Assembly (NCBI GenBank): GCA_029243025.1
Contig: JAQWSU010000006.1
Location: forward strand, 62,001-126,000
DNA: 64,000 nt
Direction: 5' to 3'
Source of the DNA: Pirellulaceae bacterium
GTDB lineage: Bacteria; Planctomycetota; Planctomycetia; Pirellulales; Pirellulaceae
Positions within the stretch are counted from its first letter, which is position 1. Each line of letters opens with the position of its first letter. Below, one piece after another: positions 52,582 to 62,469 of the stretch. The notes under the pieces are model-generated. The model saw nothing but the letters and a program-made list of their open reading frames with translations, was not told the origin of the DNA and made no database searches. The position numbers and the translations under genes are program-made.

Positions 52582-53802
52582 ATGAGCGAAACCAAACCGT
52601 CTGCCGACACTCGTTCCCAGTCCACCACACGAGTCGATGCGGCGCACCTTCCGATCGCTAAGGAAGTGCCAAAAAGCTGCGAGCCCTCGATGGACTTACT
52701 GAGTGCAATCGCTGGGCAGAATCCGACACGAGCCGCAGAGCAATCACGCGAGCAAGCGATCGAATTGGCCACCTTGCTACAGGAGAAACAACGTTTCCTG
52801 GACCAGCGGGAATCGGAGCTCAATTCGCGTAGTGCGTTACTCGAAAACGATCTGCGAAACTCCCGTCTCAGACCCCATCCCGAAGCCTCCGAGCAAGACG
52901 AGGACGCTGCTTCGAACACGAGCGAAATTGAATCCAGCCCGATGGAATATGGCATCGACTTGGCCAACGCGCTGACGAACGAAGAATCGTTAGCCAGTCC
53001 CAATCCGACCATTTCCAGTGCGACAGATCGAACTACCGAACCAACGACGGAAGCTCCATCCGAGCAAGTTCGTTGGCGATTTGACGACCGAGACAGGACA
53101 AGTGACATGGCTCAGCCCATGTTGTCGCTGGACGATGACAGCGAAGAAATCGAGATCGCCACGACCCTCCCCATCCAGCCGAACAACCGCTCAACAGAAG
53201 CGGCACCGGCAACCACCCGGGGCAACTCCACCGAGGAACCCATTAAGGATTTGCCCGTACAGCAACGCGAACTCAACGAGCAACGAGATGCTTTGATTCG
53301 TCGCAAAGTCCAATTGGACGCGAGATCAACACATGTCGAACAACTCTACGAACAAGTAACCCAGTTACACCGCGAAGCCTTAGAACTGCAGCTATCGACC
53401 GAGTCCCTTTGGACGGAACTCCATGCAGATCACCCGGGTGCAGAAGACCTCTCTCAACAACTGGCTGAGACTCGAGCGCGTTTGACCGACCACTATCGCT
53501 TGACCAATGAAACGTTAGCCGAGCGAAAGGACGAGCTTCATTCGCTGCGAGAAGACTTGAATTCCCAAGAAACTCGCCTGCGGCAGCAACGCCGCGAGCT
53601 ACAGATGTGGGCAGATCGGCGGTATGACGAGATCGAAACTCGTACAGCTCACCTCATCCGACGCGAACGAGAACTCGATCAGATGGAAGCTGAATTCGCC
53701 AGACAATCGCTCCAGTGGCAGCAACAGCGCGAAGATTACCGGCAAGAAATCGAACGGCTCTCATGGGAATTGCGAAGCGGCTCCGCCGTGGCCACCTCCT
53801 GA
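52582..53802 (+). CDS. Coiled-coil protein of unknown function
   Basis: A 406-residue soluble protein that I do not recognise. The N-terminal half is Ser/Thr/Glu/Pro-rich and probably disordered (residues about 90-215), with a short coil near 55-85. The C-terminal half (about 225-400) is a long, heptad-like coiled coil rich in Gln, Glu, Arg and Leu. No membrane helix or signal. AAGGGA precedes the ATG by 8 nt. It is convergent with the Gly/Met-rich protein gene. A structural or cytoskeletal role would be typical of such proteins, but this is only inference. Confidence 0.7.
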   Translation: MSETKPSADTRSQSTTRVDAAHLPIAKEVPKSCEPSMDLLSAIAGQNPTRAAEQSREQAIELATLLQEKQRFLDQRESELNSRSALLENDLRNSRLRPHPEASEQDEDAASNTSEIESSPMEYGIDLANALTNEESLASPNPTISSATDRTTEPTTEAPSEQVRWRFDDRDRTSDMAQPMLSLDDDSEEIEIATTLPIQPNNRSTEAAPATTRGNSTEEPIKDLPVQQRELNEQRDALIRRKVQLDARSTHVEQLYEQVTQLHREALELQLSTESLWTELHADHPGAEDLSQQLAETRARLTDHYRLTNETLAERKDELHSLREDLNSQETRLRQQRRELQMWADRRYDEIETRTAHLIRRERELDQMEAEFARQSLQWQQQREDYRQEIERLSWELRSGSAVATS

Positions 53803-53823
53803 GAAGTGGCCAGTCAGCACGAG

Positions 53824-54594
53824 CTATCGCTGGCTGATCGTTAGCTCACCGGGGCTTGTTGGCTCCGACTCCTCGGAGACTCGAGCACGACGATTCGCTT
53901 CCTGCACAGCCTGCACCGCCAAGTTCAGATTGGCCGCATTGAAATAAAGCTGCTGGTAGCCGCTGAGATGCTTGATCTTGACCTTACCCGCCAGTTCCTG
54001 CCAACTCAAACCATCACTCAGGTGCCATGCAGCTGCCTGGGCGGAAGCTTGATCAAGCTGGTTGTATCCAAGCATCTTACAAACCTCGATCAGGGGAGCT
54101 TTGTCAGTGAAGCTTTCAATCGGTTTGAGTTCATAAGCCATCCGAGGATTGGGATCTTTCTTTCCATGCTCGAGGCAAACGGTAACGACCTTTATTTTGC
54201 CGACGCGCCCGGGGCCGATGTTAAACATGCCACCGCCCATGCCACCCATGCCCATGCCGCCCATGCCGCCACCCATGCCTTGACCGCCGCCCATGCCGCC
54301 ACCACCCATGCCGCCCATGCCACCCATGCCACCCATTTGAGCGAGGACCGGTAGGCCGACAAAAGCTTCAGGCATTTTGATCGAAAGAGGCCGATTCGTC
54401 TTGTTCTTCACAATGACGGTTGCCTGCTCAGAGTTTTTTGGAATCAATTTCACGTCGACCTGTTCGGCCTTCATAGCAGCAAAGAGTTCGACTTGATCGC
54501 CAGTATTTCGGGCTACACGATCAGCCGCGCAGACATTGGACGCAACGGCCGAAAGGCAGATGAGCCCCAGTACGGCGAGACAGCGACACGACAT
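53824..54594 (-). CDS. Exported Gly/Met-rich protein
   Basis: A 256-residue protein with a signal peptide ending in NVCAAD near residue 24. A beta-type domain follows (about 35-85), then a low-complexity segment of GGM repeats (about 87-125), and a C-terminal domain with LEHGKKDPNPRMAYELKPIESF and a HLSDGLSWQELAGKVKIKHL helix region. GGAG precedes the ATG. Met-rich repeats may bind copper or act as flexible linkers. I know similar proteins from planctomycetes only as hypothetical proteins. Confidence 0.78.
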   Translation of the reverse strand: MSCRCLAVLGLICLSAVASNVCAADRVARNTGDQVELFAAMKAEQVDVKLIPKNSEQATVIVKNKTNRPLSIKMPEAFVGLPVLAQMGGMGGMGGMGGGGMGGGQGMGGGMGGMGMGGMGGGMFNIGPGRVGKIKVVTVCLEHGKKDPNPRMAYELKPIESFTDKAPLIEVCKMLGYNQLDQASAQAAAWHLSDGLSWQELAGKVKIKHLSGYQQLYFNAANLNLAVQAVQEANRRARVSEESEPTSPGELTISQR

Positions 54595-55026
54595 GGTTTA
54601 ATCTCCGTTCCCGTGGAATAAAAAAGGAGGCAGGATCGCGTAGGGGTACCAGATCGGCCGCCTGCGAGGTTTGCCTAGACTACAGAATAATCGCCCCAAT
54701 GCGGATTTCCAAGTGTTTTTCAATTTGAACACGGAGCTAAGCGTCGGCAGAATCCGCACAATCTGAGCGGTTCGACCCGATTAAACCAGCACCCCATCTT
54801 CGTTCTGTCGATCAACCGGCCCGAACGAAGAGCTTCCCGCGATCCCTCTCCAAATCCAAAATTCTGTTTCCCACCAGAACAAAAGTGCGTTTTTTCACCG
54901 ATTATCGGGCTAAATCGGAACGCTCGAGGATCTGGCGATGATCACCCCACTTGGTTGAATCTCGCCTCAAACGGCCAGCGATCCGCATATCCTGCCAGTT
55001 CAACCCGTTTAGCGCATGCTATGTTA
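54595..55026. other. Long spacer upstream of hppA, no supported gene
   Basis: The spacer from the Gly/Met-rich gene to hppA is 785 nt in all, and its second part is the presumed hppA leader. Only short unsupported frames are present. No known riboswitch fold was recognised by eye. Confidence 0.35.
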
Positions 55027-55056
55027 TTGACAGATTTCCTGCGGATTAATTACACT
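55027..55056 (+). promoter_or_regulatory. Possible promoter of hppA
   Basis: A perfect TTGACA at 55027-55032 is followed after 18 bp by TACACT at 55051-55056 (four of six). This would leave a leader of about 315 nt before the hppA ATG, long enough for leader regulation. Confidence 0.4.
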
Positions 55057-55379
55057 CCGAAGCCTCACCTATTACCTGCCCATGAAACTGGATTTTCAAT
55101 GCCTTCCGAGCCTGAAAAGGTTGGGCGGCGCAAGTTCCCCCGGCAGGGGTGACCAAGGACTTCTCACAGAAGATCGGTAAAAGGAGTGCCTTCGGGACGA
55201 ACCGAAGTGACCGACTTGAATCATTTGCCTCCGATGTTTTTGACTGTTCATCCCATTGCGCGTGGATGGCGAAGGGAATCGACACACGGCCCAGGAACAA
55301 GCTCGAGCGAAAGTCATACCTTTGACAACCTCATTTGCTCGCCCAACAAAATCCAGTCGAAGAAGTAAAAAGGAAACTA

Positions 55380-58001
55380 ATGTTTAGGCTCATGTCACGA
55401 AGCTGGAAAGCCCTACAGAGCGCGTCGGCGGCAACCGCCGTCGTGCTGATTACTGCCTCAACTCTTTGGGGACAAGCCCCCGAAACAACGGGAGAAACGC
55501 CCGAGGCGGCCGCGAGCAGTTTTAACGCCACGGAAGCTACGATTTGGACCATCGCCTTTGTCGGCTCGATCGTTGCCCTTGTCTTTGCCTATCGTTTCTT
55601 TAAACAAATGATGGCTGCCGACGAAGGAAACGATCGGATGATTGAAATCGCGGGTCACGTCCGCGAGGGTGCCAACGCTTATCTGCGTCAGCAATACTTT
55701 GTGGTCTCGATCTTTTTTGTGCTGATCGTGATCGTGTTGGCCATCTTTGCTTTTGTGCTCGATGTTCAAAGCAAATGGGTTCCCTTCGCGTTCTTAACGG
55801 GTGGTTTCTTTTCTGGACTCGCCGGTTGGTGCGGCATGAAGACGGCCACTTGGGCCAGCAGCCGAACGGCGGCCGGAGCTCAAAAATCACTCAATCAGGG
55901 GTTACAGGTCGCGTTTCGATCGGGGGCCGTGATGGGTCTGACCGTAGTCGGTCTGGGCTTATTAGACATCACTATTTGGTTCGCGCTGCTCAAATGGATC
56001 GTGGGAATGCCGCTGGCAGAAATCACGGTGACCATGTTGTGCTTTGGTATGGGAGCAAGTGCTCAAGCGTTGTTCGCCCGAGTCGGCGGTGGAATTTTCA
56101 CAAAAGCCGCGGACGTTGGTGCCGACCTGGTGGGCAAAGTTGAACAAGGCATTCCGGAAGATGACCCGCGGAATCCTGCCACCATTGCCGACAACGTCGG
56201 TGACAATGTGGGTGACGTCGCGGGCATGGGCGCTGACCTTTACGAATCCTACTGCGGATCGATTCTTGCCACCGCAGCCTTAGGCGTAGCCGCTTTCTCG
56301 GGTTCCGGTATTCAGGCAATCGGGTTGACGCCCGATCAGGCTCAATTACAAGCTTTGCTGCTGCCGATGGCGATCGCGGCCGTTGGTATCTTCCTCTCCA
56401 TCCTGGGCATCTTTTTGGTGCGTACGGGTGAAGACGCTACACAGAAGAATTTGCTCAAGGCTCTGGGTCGCGGAATCAACGCATCGACGGTCTTGGTTGC
56501 GATTGCTGCCGTGCTGCTCGCTTGGTGGCTGATGCCACACAACGAGGAGACTTTGATTTCGTCCGGCATCCCAATCCCTGGCGTAGCTGTCAGTATTGTT
56601 GTCGGTCTATTAGCCGGCTGGTTAATCGGAAAATGGACGGAATATTCCACGAGTGATGAATACAGTCCCACGAAAAAACTCGCCGAACAAGCTGAGACTG
56701 GCCCAGCCACGCTCATCATCGGCGGTGTGGCCGACGGGATGATGAGCGTTTGGTTCCCTGTGATCGTTATCTGCGTCGCTACCCTGACCGCCTTTGGCTT
56801 TGCCAGCGGGTGGAACTTCGCCGACATCAGCTACTTTTCAATTGGCCTGTATGGAGTAGGCATTGCAGCAGTCGGCATGCTCAGCACACTGGGTATCACA
56901 TTGGCGACCGACGCCTACGGCCCAATCGCTGACAACGCAGGCGGTAATGCCGAGATGGCAGGTTTGGAGCCGATTGTTCGCGAACGCACCGATGCACTGG
57001 ATAGTCTCGGAAACACAACCGCTGCGACAGGCAAAGGATTCGCAATCGGCTCGGCAGCTCTCACCGCTCTCGCGCTACTGGCAGCCTACGTCGAGGAAGT
57101 CCGAATTGGTTTTGACCGTTGGGGCGAGGCCGCCGTGGAACAAATCGAAGCTGAAACGGGCTACTTCAAGCTGTCCAACGGCTTCATTCTGCACAAACAT
57201 GGCGATCACGCACATCATTTTTTGGCACTTCCGGCTGAATTGCGCAAGCCTGAAATCACCGATAAATGGGGCGACTTGGATTTCCGATCCGGCCCGGTGC
57301 AAATCCCGGACGAGATGTTCAAAAGCATGGAACACGGCGAGCTTGCTTTCGCTGATACGGGAGGCAAACTGATCGCCGTCGACAAGGCCACCCTGGTCGA
57401 TTTTGCCACCTACTATGACGCCTCACTCATGAATCCCAAAGTACTGGTTGGAGTCTTTCTCGGAGCCATGGCGACATTCGTCTTCTGTGCCATGACCATG
57501 AAAGCGGTGGGTCGAGCTGCCAAGGGAATGGTCGAGGAAGTTCGACGTCAGTTCCGCGAAAAACCGGGAATCATGGAAGGCTCGGAACAACCGGATTACG
57601 CTGCCCCGGTGGCGATCAGTACCAAGGCAGCCCAAGTCGAAATGGTGCTGCCTTCGCTACTCGGTCTTGCCACGCCCGTTGTGGTCGGCATTTTGCTCGG
57701 CGTAGGTGGCGTGCTGGGATTGCTCGTCGGTACCCTCACGACCGGCTTCTGTCTGGCGATCTTCATGGCCAATGCGGGTGGTGCCTGGGACAATGCCAAG
57801 AAATATATCGAAGCCGGCCACCATGGAGGCAAGGGATCGGAAGCTCACAAAGCGGGAGTCGTCGGCGACACGGTCGGCGATCCGTTTAAAGACACGAGCG
57901 GTCCGAGCCTCAATATCTTGATCAAGCTGATGAGCATGGTCAGTGTGGTGGTCGCCGGTTTCGTCGTCCGCTACAGCCTCATGGCACTTGGAATCTTTTA
58001 G
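55380..58001 (+). CDS. hppA: K+-dependent ion-pumping membrane pyrophosphatase
   Basis: Integral membrane pump coupling pyrophosphate hydrolysis to H+ or Na+ transport. The 873 residues include about 16 helices. Catalytic segments are visible: [64 protein letters not shown] and [31 protein letters not shown] has Ala and Gly where K+-independent enzymes carry Lys and Thr, placing it in the K+-dependent class, many of which pump Na+. An insertion of about 100 residues (about 573-680), containing HKHGDHAHH, makes it longer than typical members. ATG 55380 has AAAGGA upstream. A signal-like N-terminal helix is also present. Confidence 0.95.
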   Translation: MFRLMSRSWKALQSASAATAVVLITASTLWGQAPETTGETPEAAASSFNATEATIWTIAFVGSIVALVFAYRFFKQMMAADEGNDRMIEIAGHVREGANAYLRQQYFVVSIFFVLIVIVLAIFAFVLDVQSKWVPFAFLTGGFFSGLAGWCGMKTATWASSRTAAGAQKSLNQGLQVAFRSGAVMGLTVVGLGLLDITIWFALLKWIVGMPLAEITVTMLCFGMGASAQALFARVGGGIFTKAADVGADLVGKVEQGIPEDDPRNPATIADNVGDNVGDVAGMGADLYESYCGSILATAALGVAAFSGSGIQAIGLTPDQAQLQALLLPMAIAAVGIFLSILGIFLVRTGEDATQKNLLKALGRGINASTVLVAIAAVLLAWWLMPHNEETLISSGIPIPGVAVSIVVGLLAGWLIGKWTEYSTSDEYSPTKKLAEQAETGPATLIIGGVADGMMSVWFPVIVICVATLTAFGFASGWNFADISYFSIGLYGVGIAAVGMLSTLGITLATDAYGPIADNAGGNAEMAGLEPIVRERTDALDSLGNTTAATGKGFAIGSAALTALALLAAYVEEVRIGFDRWGEAAVEQIEAETGYFKLSNGFILHKHGDHAHHFLALPAELRKPEITDKWGDLDFRSGPVQIPDEMFKSMEHGELAFADTGGKLIAVDKATLVDFATYYDASLMNPKVLVGVFLGAMATFVFCAMTMKAVGRAAKGMVEEVRRQFREKPGIMEGSEQPDYAAPVAISTKAAQVEMVLPSLLGLATPVVVGILLGVGGVLGLLVGTLTTGFCLAIFMANAGGAWDNAKKYIEAGHHGGKGSEAHKAGVVGDTVGDPFKDTSGPSLNILIKLMSMVSVVVAGFVVRYSLMALGIF

Positions 58002-58013
58002 CAAATCAGTCTA

Positions 58014-58041
58014 GGTGTCATGCTCGCTACAGCTTGACACC
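58014..58041. other. 7-bp inverted repeat after hppA
   Basis: GGTGTCA (58014-58020) and TGACACC (58035-58041) are perfect complements around a 14-nt loop. It sits between the hppA stop and a stronger hairpin. Confidence 0.5.
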
Positions 58042-58059
58042 CAGGTTAAGCTTTTTAAC

Positions 58060-58094
58060 AAAGGGCATACCAAACGGTGATTGGTATGCCCTTT
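58060..58094 (+). terminator. Strong hairpin, probable hppA terminator
   Basis: Fourteen perfectly paired bases, AAAGGGCATACCAA (58060-58073) with TTGGTATGCCCTTT (58081-58094), around a 7-nt loop. The downstream tract is only moderately T-rich, so intrinsic termination is likely but not certain. Confidence 0.65.
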
Positions 58095-58242
58095 CGCTTT
58101 GATTTCAGCCACTTTTCTTGACGCTGTGCCATAAATGGCCAGTTTTGACTTGAAAACGTAACAGGGCTGAACCTTTTCGACAGCTGCCGGTCTGGTTACC
58201 ATACAAGCAGACAAGAGCAACCCAGTTCGAAAAGGAGACTAC

Positions 58243-58656
58243 GTGCCTGAATCCAAAATGGTCCAGCCAGCCAACAACTCAGTCGACAAAGCGGCACGTG
58301 CTCTACAACTTGCCGTGGCCGCTGCTCAAACCGCGGATGAGAACCGGGGGCAAAACATTGCGGTCCTCGACGTGCGACAACTGACCTGCATGTTTGATTA
58401 CTTCGTGATCGCAACCGGCGCAAGCCGTCGTCAATTGCACGCAATGAGCGAGGAGATCGACCACAAGCTGGAAGATGATCTTAACGATCAACGAATGGGG
58501 ATCGAGGGTTACTCAGAAAGTCGATGGATTCTGCTCGACTACGGCAGCGTGGTGATTCACTTGTTCGATCAAGAGACGCGAGATTTTTTTGCGATCGAAG
58601 AGATGTGGGCGGAAGCACCCCGCATCGCGTGGGAGCGAGAAAGCTCGCAGTCCTAA
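58243..58656 (+). CDS. rsfS: Ribosome silencing factor RsfS
   Basis: Binds ribosomal protein L14 and blocks subunit joining under starvation. The 137-residue protein has the diagnostic VLDVRQLTCMFDYFVIATGASRRQLHAMSEEI, YSESRWILLDYGSVVIHLFDQETRDFFAIEEMWAEA. The start is GTG 58243 with AAGGAG 8 nt upstream. It precedes argS by about 225 nt, on the same strand. The N-terminal 20 residues are longer than in E. coli. Confidence 0.95.
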   Translation: MPESKMVQPANNSVDKAARALQLAVAAAQTADENRGQNIAVLDVRQLTCMFDYFVIATGASRRQLHAMSEEIDHKLEDDLNDQRMGIEGYSESRWILLDYGSVVIHLFDQETRDFFAIEEMWAEAPRIAWERESSQS

Positions 58657-58881
58657 CGGCGAAGCCTATTTCACCGCAAGGGTCGATCGCTTTTCCCTCC
58701 GATCGACCCCGCGGCCAACTCTGCTCAGAGGCGGCAATTTCTCAGCTTGGCCCTCTTGCCTCCGATAAACTGCCGCGCGACCGCTGTCGATCTCTTCTCG
58801 CTTTCGTCTTTGCGGGTTAAAGTGTGCCATCTGAATTCAGACTGGTCATCTTCACTCCGCCTGGCCCGCAACCAACAAACC

Positions 58882-60852
58882 ATGAACATATTGCACGAAT
58901 TACGGGACCGCTTCCGAACAACTCTCGAGCGTCTCATCACCGATCCATCCGCCGAATTGGACATGATTCGGCCTGCTCAGGATGCTCGCTTTGGTGACTA
59001 CCAGGCAAATTGCGCGATGCCGCTGGGAAAGAAGCTCGGCAAGCCTCCACGGGAAGTAGCCCAACAAATCACAGCTTCCCTTCAAATCGATGACTTTTGC
59101 CACCCGGCTGAAATCGCTGGCCCGGGTTTCATTAATTTGCAAGTGCAAGATACTTGGATTGCGGAGCAGCTCCATGTGGCCACCGAAGACGAAAGACTTG
59201 GCATCAAGGCGATCCCCCAACCCAAAACATATGTCATTGATTTTTCATCGCCGAATGTCGCCAAGCCGATGCACGTTGGACACATTCGATCAACCGTCAT
59301 CGGTGATTCGCTCTGTCGAATCCTGCGGTTCCTGGGTAACACGGTGGTTTCGGATAATCATCTGGGCGATTGGGGCACCCAATTCGGAATGATCATCTAC
59401 GGTTACCGCAACTTTGCAAATCCGACTGCCTATCAGCAAGCACCGGTGCAAGAGCTAGGTCGGGTTTATCGTGTTGTCCGTCGACTGGTGGATTACCACG
59501 AGGCAGTTGCACAACAACCTGTCGTCGCGGATCGGATCACAGAACTGGAAACGGAGCTAGAAACGGCGGAACAACAGTCGGCCGATGACAAAGCGGCGCA
59601 GAAAAAACAAAAAAAGATCATCAAGAAACTGAAGTCTCAACTCTCCGATACGCGAGCGAGCCTTGCGAGCCTTGCGGAAAAGCTATCCGCTGCTCAAAAC
59701 GACACGGCCTTCGCGGCACGGATCGCTGAACATGCGACAATCGGTCAAGACGTTTTACAAGAAACCGCAAAACTGCACGCGGGGGATCCTGACAACGCCA
59801 AGTTGTGGGAGGATTTTCTTCCCAAGTGTCGCGCTGAAATCGAACGTGTTTACGGTCGCCTCGGCGTCACGTTTGACGAAGAACTGGGTGAAAGTTTCTA
59901 CCACGATCGTTTGGGTACCGTCGTCGATGACTTGGTGCAACGTGGTTTAGCGAGCGAAAGCGAAGGGGCAACTTGTGTCTTTCTAGATGGCTTTGAAGCA
60001 CCCATGATCATCCGCAAGAAGGATGGTGCTTTCCTGTACGCGACAACCGACTTGGCCACGATCCAGTATCGCAGGGAGCGTTGGTCGCCGGATGCCATTC
60101 TATATGTTGTCGATTTTCGACAGGCAGACCATTTCGATAAACTATTCGCCGCTGCGAAAAAGTGGGGCATCCAAGACGTCGAACTTAAACACATCGAATT
60201 TGGCACGGTACTCGGCGATGATGGCAAGCCCTTTAAAACACGCTCGGGAGACACCGTCGGCTTAGAGTCATTACTGGACGCAGCCGTTGAACACGCAGCG
60301 GCGGTCGTGAATGCAAACGACGACGGCAAACCGAACGGCCCGGAACTTTCGTCCGAACAACGCACCCAAATCGCCAACATCGTTGGGCATGCAGCGATCA
60401 AATACGCGGACTTGTCGCAAAACAGGGCCAGCGATTACGTTTACAATGAAGACAAAATGGTGGCGCTTCGAGGCAATACGGCCACCTATCTGCAGTACTC
60501 CTACGCTCGTGTGAAAAGCATCTTCGCTCGCGGTGGAATTGACATCGAAAGCTTGCGACAATCCGGCATGAGGATTTCGCTCGAACACGAAAAGGAACGA
60601 GCCCTGGGCTTGCAGATCCTGAGATTTTCAGAAGCGTTGGAGGAAGTAAGCACCGATTACCGCCCCAATCACTTAACCAATTATTTGTACGAGCTGGCCA
60701 CTTCCTTTTCGGGATTCTTTGAAGCGTGCCCCGTCATCAAGGCGGAATCCACGGAGTTGCGTGACAGCCGAGCTCTGCTATGTGATTTGACAGCTCGCAC
60801 CTTGCAAACCGGCTTGTCGTTACTTGGGATCCAGGTTGTGGAGAAAATGTAA
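58882..60852 (+). CDS. argS: Arginyl-tRNA synthetase with coiled-coil insertion
   Basis: Class I synthetase of 656 residues. The HIGH motif is SSPNVAKPMHVGHIRST (HVGH near 131-134), followed by DNHLGDWGTQFGMII, with KTRSGDTV in place of KMSKS and a C-terminal anticodon-binding DALR region (QYSYARVKSIF). Between the first half of the Rossmann fold and FLPKCRAEIERVY is an extra segment of about 65 residues (about 215-280) that is strongly coiled-coil (Glu/Lys/Gln-rich). The ATG at 58882 matches the family start (MNILHELRDRF). The frame is open to 58747. Confidence 0.94.
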   Translation: MNILHELRDRFRTTLERLITDPSAELDMIRPAQDARFGDYQANCAMPLGKKLGKPPREVAQQITASLQIDDFCHPAEIAGPGFINLQVQDTWIAEQLHVATEDERLGIKAIPQPKTYVIDFSSPNVAKPMHVGHIRSTVIGDSLCRILRFLGNTVVSDNHLGDWGTQFGMIIYGYRNFANPTAYQQAPVQELGRVYRVVRRLVDYHEAVAQQPVVADRITELETELETAEQQSADDKAAQKKQKKIIKKLKSQLSDTRASLASLAEKLSAAQNDTAFAARIAEHATIGQDVLQETAKLHAGDPDNAKLWEDFLPKCRAEIERVYGRLGVTFDEELGESFYHDRLGTVVDDLVQRGLASESEGATCVFLDGFEAPMIIRKKDGAFLYATTDLATIQYRRERWSPDAILYVVDFRQADHFDKLFAAAKKWGIQDVELKHIEFGTVLGDDGKPFKTRSGDTVGLESLLDAAVEHAAAVVNANDDGKPNGPELSSEQRTQIANIVGHAAIKYADLSQNRASDYVYNEDKMVALRGNTATYLQYSYARVKSIFARGGIDIESLRQSGMRISLEHEKERALGLQILRFSEALEEVSTDYRPNHLTNYLYELATSFSGFFEACPVIKAESTELRDSRALLCDLTARTLQTGLSLLGIQVVEKM

Positions 60853-60895
60853 CGATCTCCTAGCAGCCGCGCGGTGCAGCATTTGAGGTAACAGG

Positions 60896-61786
60896 ATGGC
60901 CAAACTCATACCGCCAAAACTTAACACGATCTATTGCGGGGATGCCAAAGTCCAACTTGGCCGTCTCGAACCTGGCTTTGCGGATACGATCGTCACAAGT
61001 CCGCCTTATTTCCGGCAAAGAAATTACGCGAATGCGAATCAGGTCGGACAGGAGCGGACCCCCGAAGAATACATCGAGCGACTAGTCGCTCTCTTTCGGG
61101 CTGCCAGGCAATCATTGCACGACCACGGCACATTGTGGCTTGTGTTGGGCGACAAATACCAGGCCAAACGACTGTTAGGCATGCCCTGGCGTGTCGCGTT
61201 GGCATTACAAGAAGACGGCTGGTACCTTCGCAGCGATATCATCTGGCAAAAGCCCAACGCCATGCCGTCAGCCGTCAAGAACCGTCCCACGACCGACCAC
61301 GAATATGTCTTTCTGTTGAGCAAGGGCGAGTCGTATTACTACGATATCGACGCGATCCGCGAACCTCACGTCACCTTCTCTGAAAACAGTCGTATGAAAG
61401 GCGGACGGAATCACTTTTTCAAACGAGACAGCACGCCCGAAAACGGCAAGAACGGGGGCCATCCCAATCTGCACAATGGTCGTTGGGACCAAGCCTTTCA
61501 TCCCAAAGGACGAAACAAACGCACCGTTTGGTCAATTCCCCTCTCAAAAGTTCGAGAAGCTCATTTTGCGGTGTTCCCGGAATCACTCGTCGAAACGTGC
61601 GTTTTAGCCGGTTGTCCCGATCAGGGAGTTGTTCTTGATCCGTTCATGGGGAGTGGCACCACCGCGATTGTTTCCCAACGTTTGAATCGAAACTTCGTCG
61701 GCATCGAATGCGTGCAGGACTATTGCAAGATGGCACGAAAACGCATCAAAAGAGCGAAGCAAGACGAATCGTCGAAGCCAAACTAA
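60896..61786 (+). CDS. DNA methyltransferase, beta-class, probable N4-cytosine
   Basis: A 296-residue site-specific DNA methyltransferase. Motif IV TSPPY (residues 34-38) is near the N-terminus and the SAM motif DPFMGSGTT is near residue 248, the order of the beta class. SPPY rather than DPPY favours N4-cytosine methylation. The centre has IIWQKPNAMPSAVKNRPTTDHEYVFLLSK, typical for this group. It lies 43 nt after argS on the same strand and no restriction endonuclease gene is adjacent, so it appears to be orphan. Target sequence unknown. Confidence 0.9.
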   Translation: MAKLIPPKLNTIYCGDAKVQLGRLEPGFADTIVTSPPYFRQRNYANANQVGQERTPEEYIERLVALFRAARQSLHDHGTLWLVLGDKYQAKRLLGMPWRVALALQEDGWYLRSDIIWQKPNAMPSAVKNRPTTDHEYVFLLSKGESYYYDIDAIREPHVTFSENSRMKGGRNHFFKRDSTPENGKNGGHPNLHNGRWDQAFHPKGRNKRTVWSIPLSKVREAHFAVFPESLVETCVLAGCPDQGVVLDPFMGSGTTAIVSQRLNRNFVGIECVQDYCKMARKRIKRAKQDESSKPN

Positions 61787-61798
61787 AGCGATGAAAGG

Positions 61799-62386
61799 TC
61801 AGCCTTCTTGGACCGGTGGATCGACGGGAGGCACCTGATCCAACAAACTGGCTTTCTCTCGCTCCAGTGAAGCAATCGTCGCTTCGTGTTCACCTAACAG
61901 AAGGCGAAGCTGCTCCAGATCCAGCGTGGATCTCGCACGCACCGCCTCTAGTTCAGTCGAAAGCTCTCGCACTTGAATTTGGTGTTCATCCAAGCTGATC
62001 TGCATCGCGACTTGCTCACGATGCAATTGAGCCAATTGCCATTGCTCCGTCCCGCCTACGATCGGCTCTTCTGAGACCGCTTCGCTCACCGGGACGGAAA
62101 CTTGCCTCGCCTCGACTAATTCCTGTTCGAGCGCTGCACAACGTTCGCAGGCCTCCGCGGGCGTCTCCCGACTCACGGGAGCGATTCCCACGGGACTGGC
62201 CGCTTCAGAAGTTGCGGCCGCGGAGAATGGAATCGTGGCAACTTCGCCGCGGTAGTTTTCGCCTCGTAAGTTTGCCAACTGCCGTTGAACAATCTCATAT
62301 TGTGCCTTGTATCGATACGTCACCAAGTAGCCAATTGCAACACCGATACCAAGTCCGATCAGCGCGGCCACAATCGGGGCAATCAT
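61799..62386 (-). CDS. Membrane-anchored coiled-coil protein
   Basis: A 195-residue protein with one N-terminal helix (IAPIVAALIGLGIGVAIGYLVTY) and a C-terminal coiled coil (about 115-185) rich in Leu, Glu and Gln. A low-complexity Ala/Ser/Pro region and a CERC pair lie between. AAGGTGA precedes the ATG. It resembles RmuC-like or cell-envelope spacer proteins only in general build; I do not recognise a family. It ends 12 nt from the convergent methyltransferase. Confidence 0.68.
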   Translation of the reverse strand: MIAPIVAALIGLGIGVAIGYLVTYRYKAQYEIVQRQLANLRGENYRGEVATIPFSAAATSEAASPVGIAPVSRETPAEACERCAALEQELVEARQVSVPVSEAVSEEPIVGGTEQWQLAQLHREQVAMQISLDEHQIQVRELSTELEAVRARSTLDLEQLRLLLGEHEATIASLEREKASLLDQVPPVDPPVQEG

Positions 62387-62400
62387 AGTTTCACCTTACA

Positions 62401-62442
62401 ACAGCTACAGTCTTCGTGAATACAGCTACAGTCTTCGTGAAT
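62401..62442. repeat. 21-bp tandem duplication, two perfect copies
   Basis: Copies at 62401-62421 and 62422-62442 are identical; the unit begins ACAGCTACAGTC. It lies in the spacer just upstream of the coiled-coil protein gene's start. Confidence 0.92.
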
Positions 62443-62469
62443 TGTGCGGAGGTGTCCCAGTCGCTGGTT

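Noticed and set aside
53968-54354. Plus-strand frame rich in His and Ala opposite the Gly/Met-rich gene
   Set aside because: The His-Ala repeats are the complement of GGM codons; the minus-strand reading has a signal peptide and ribosome site.
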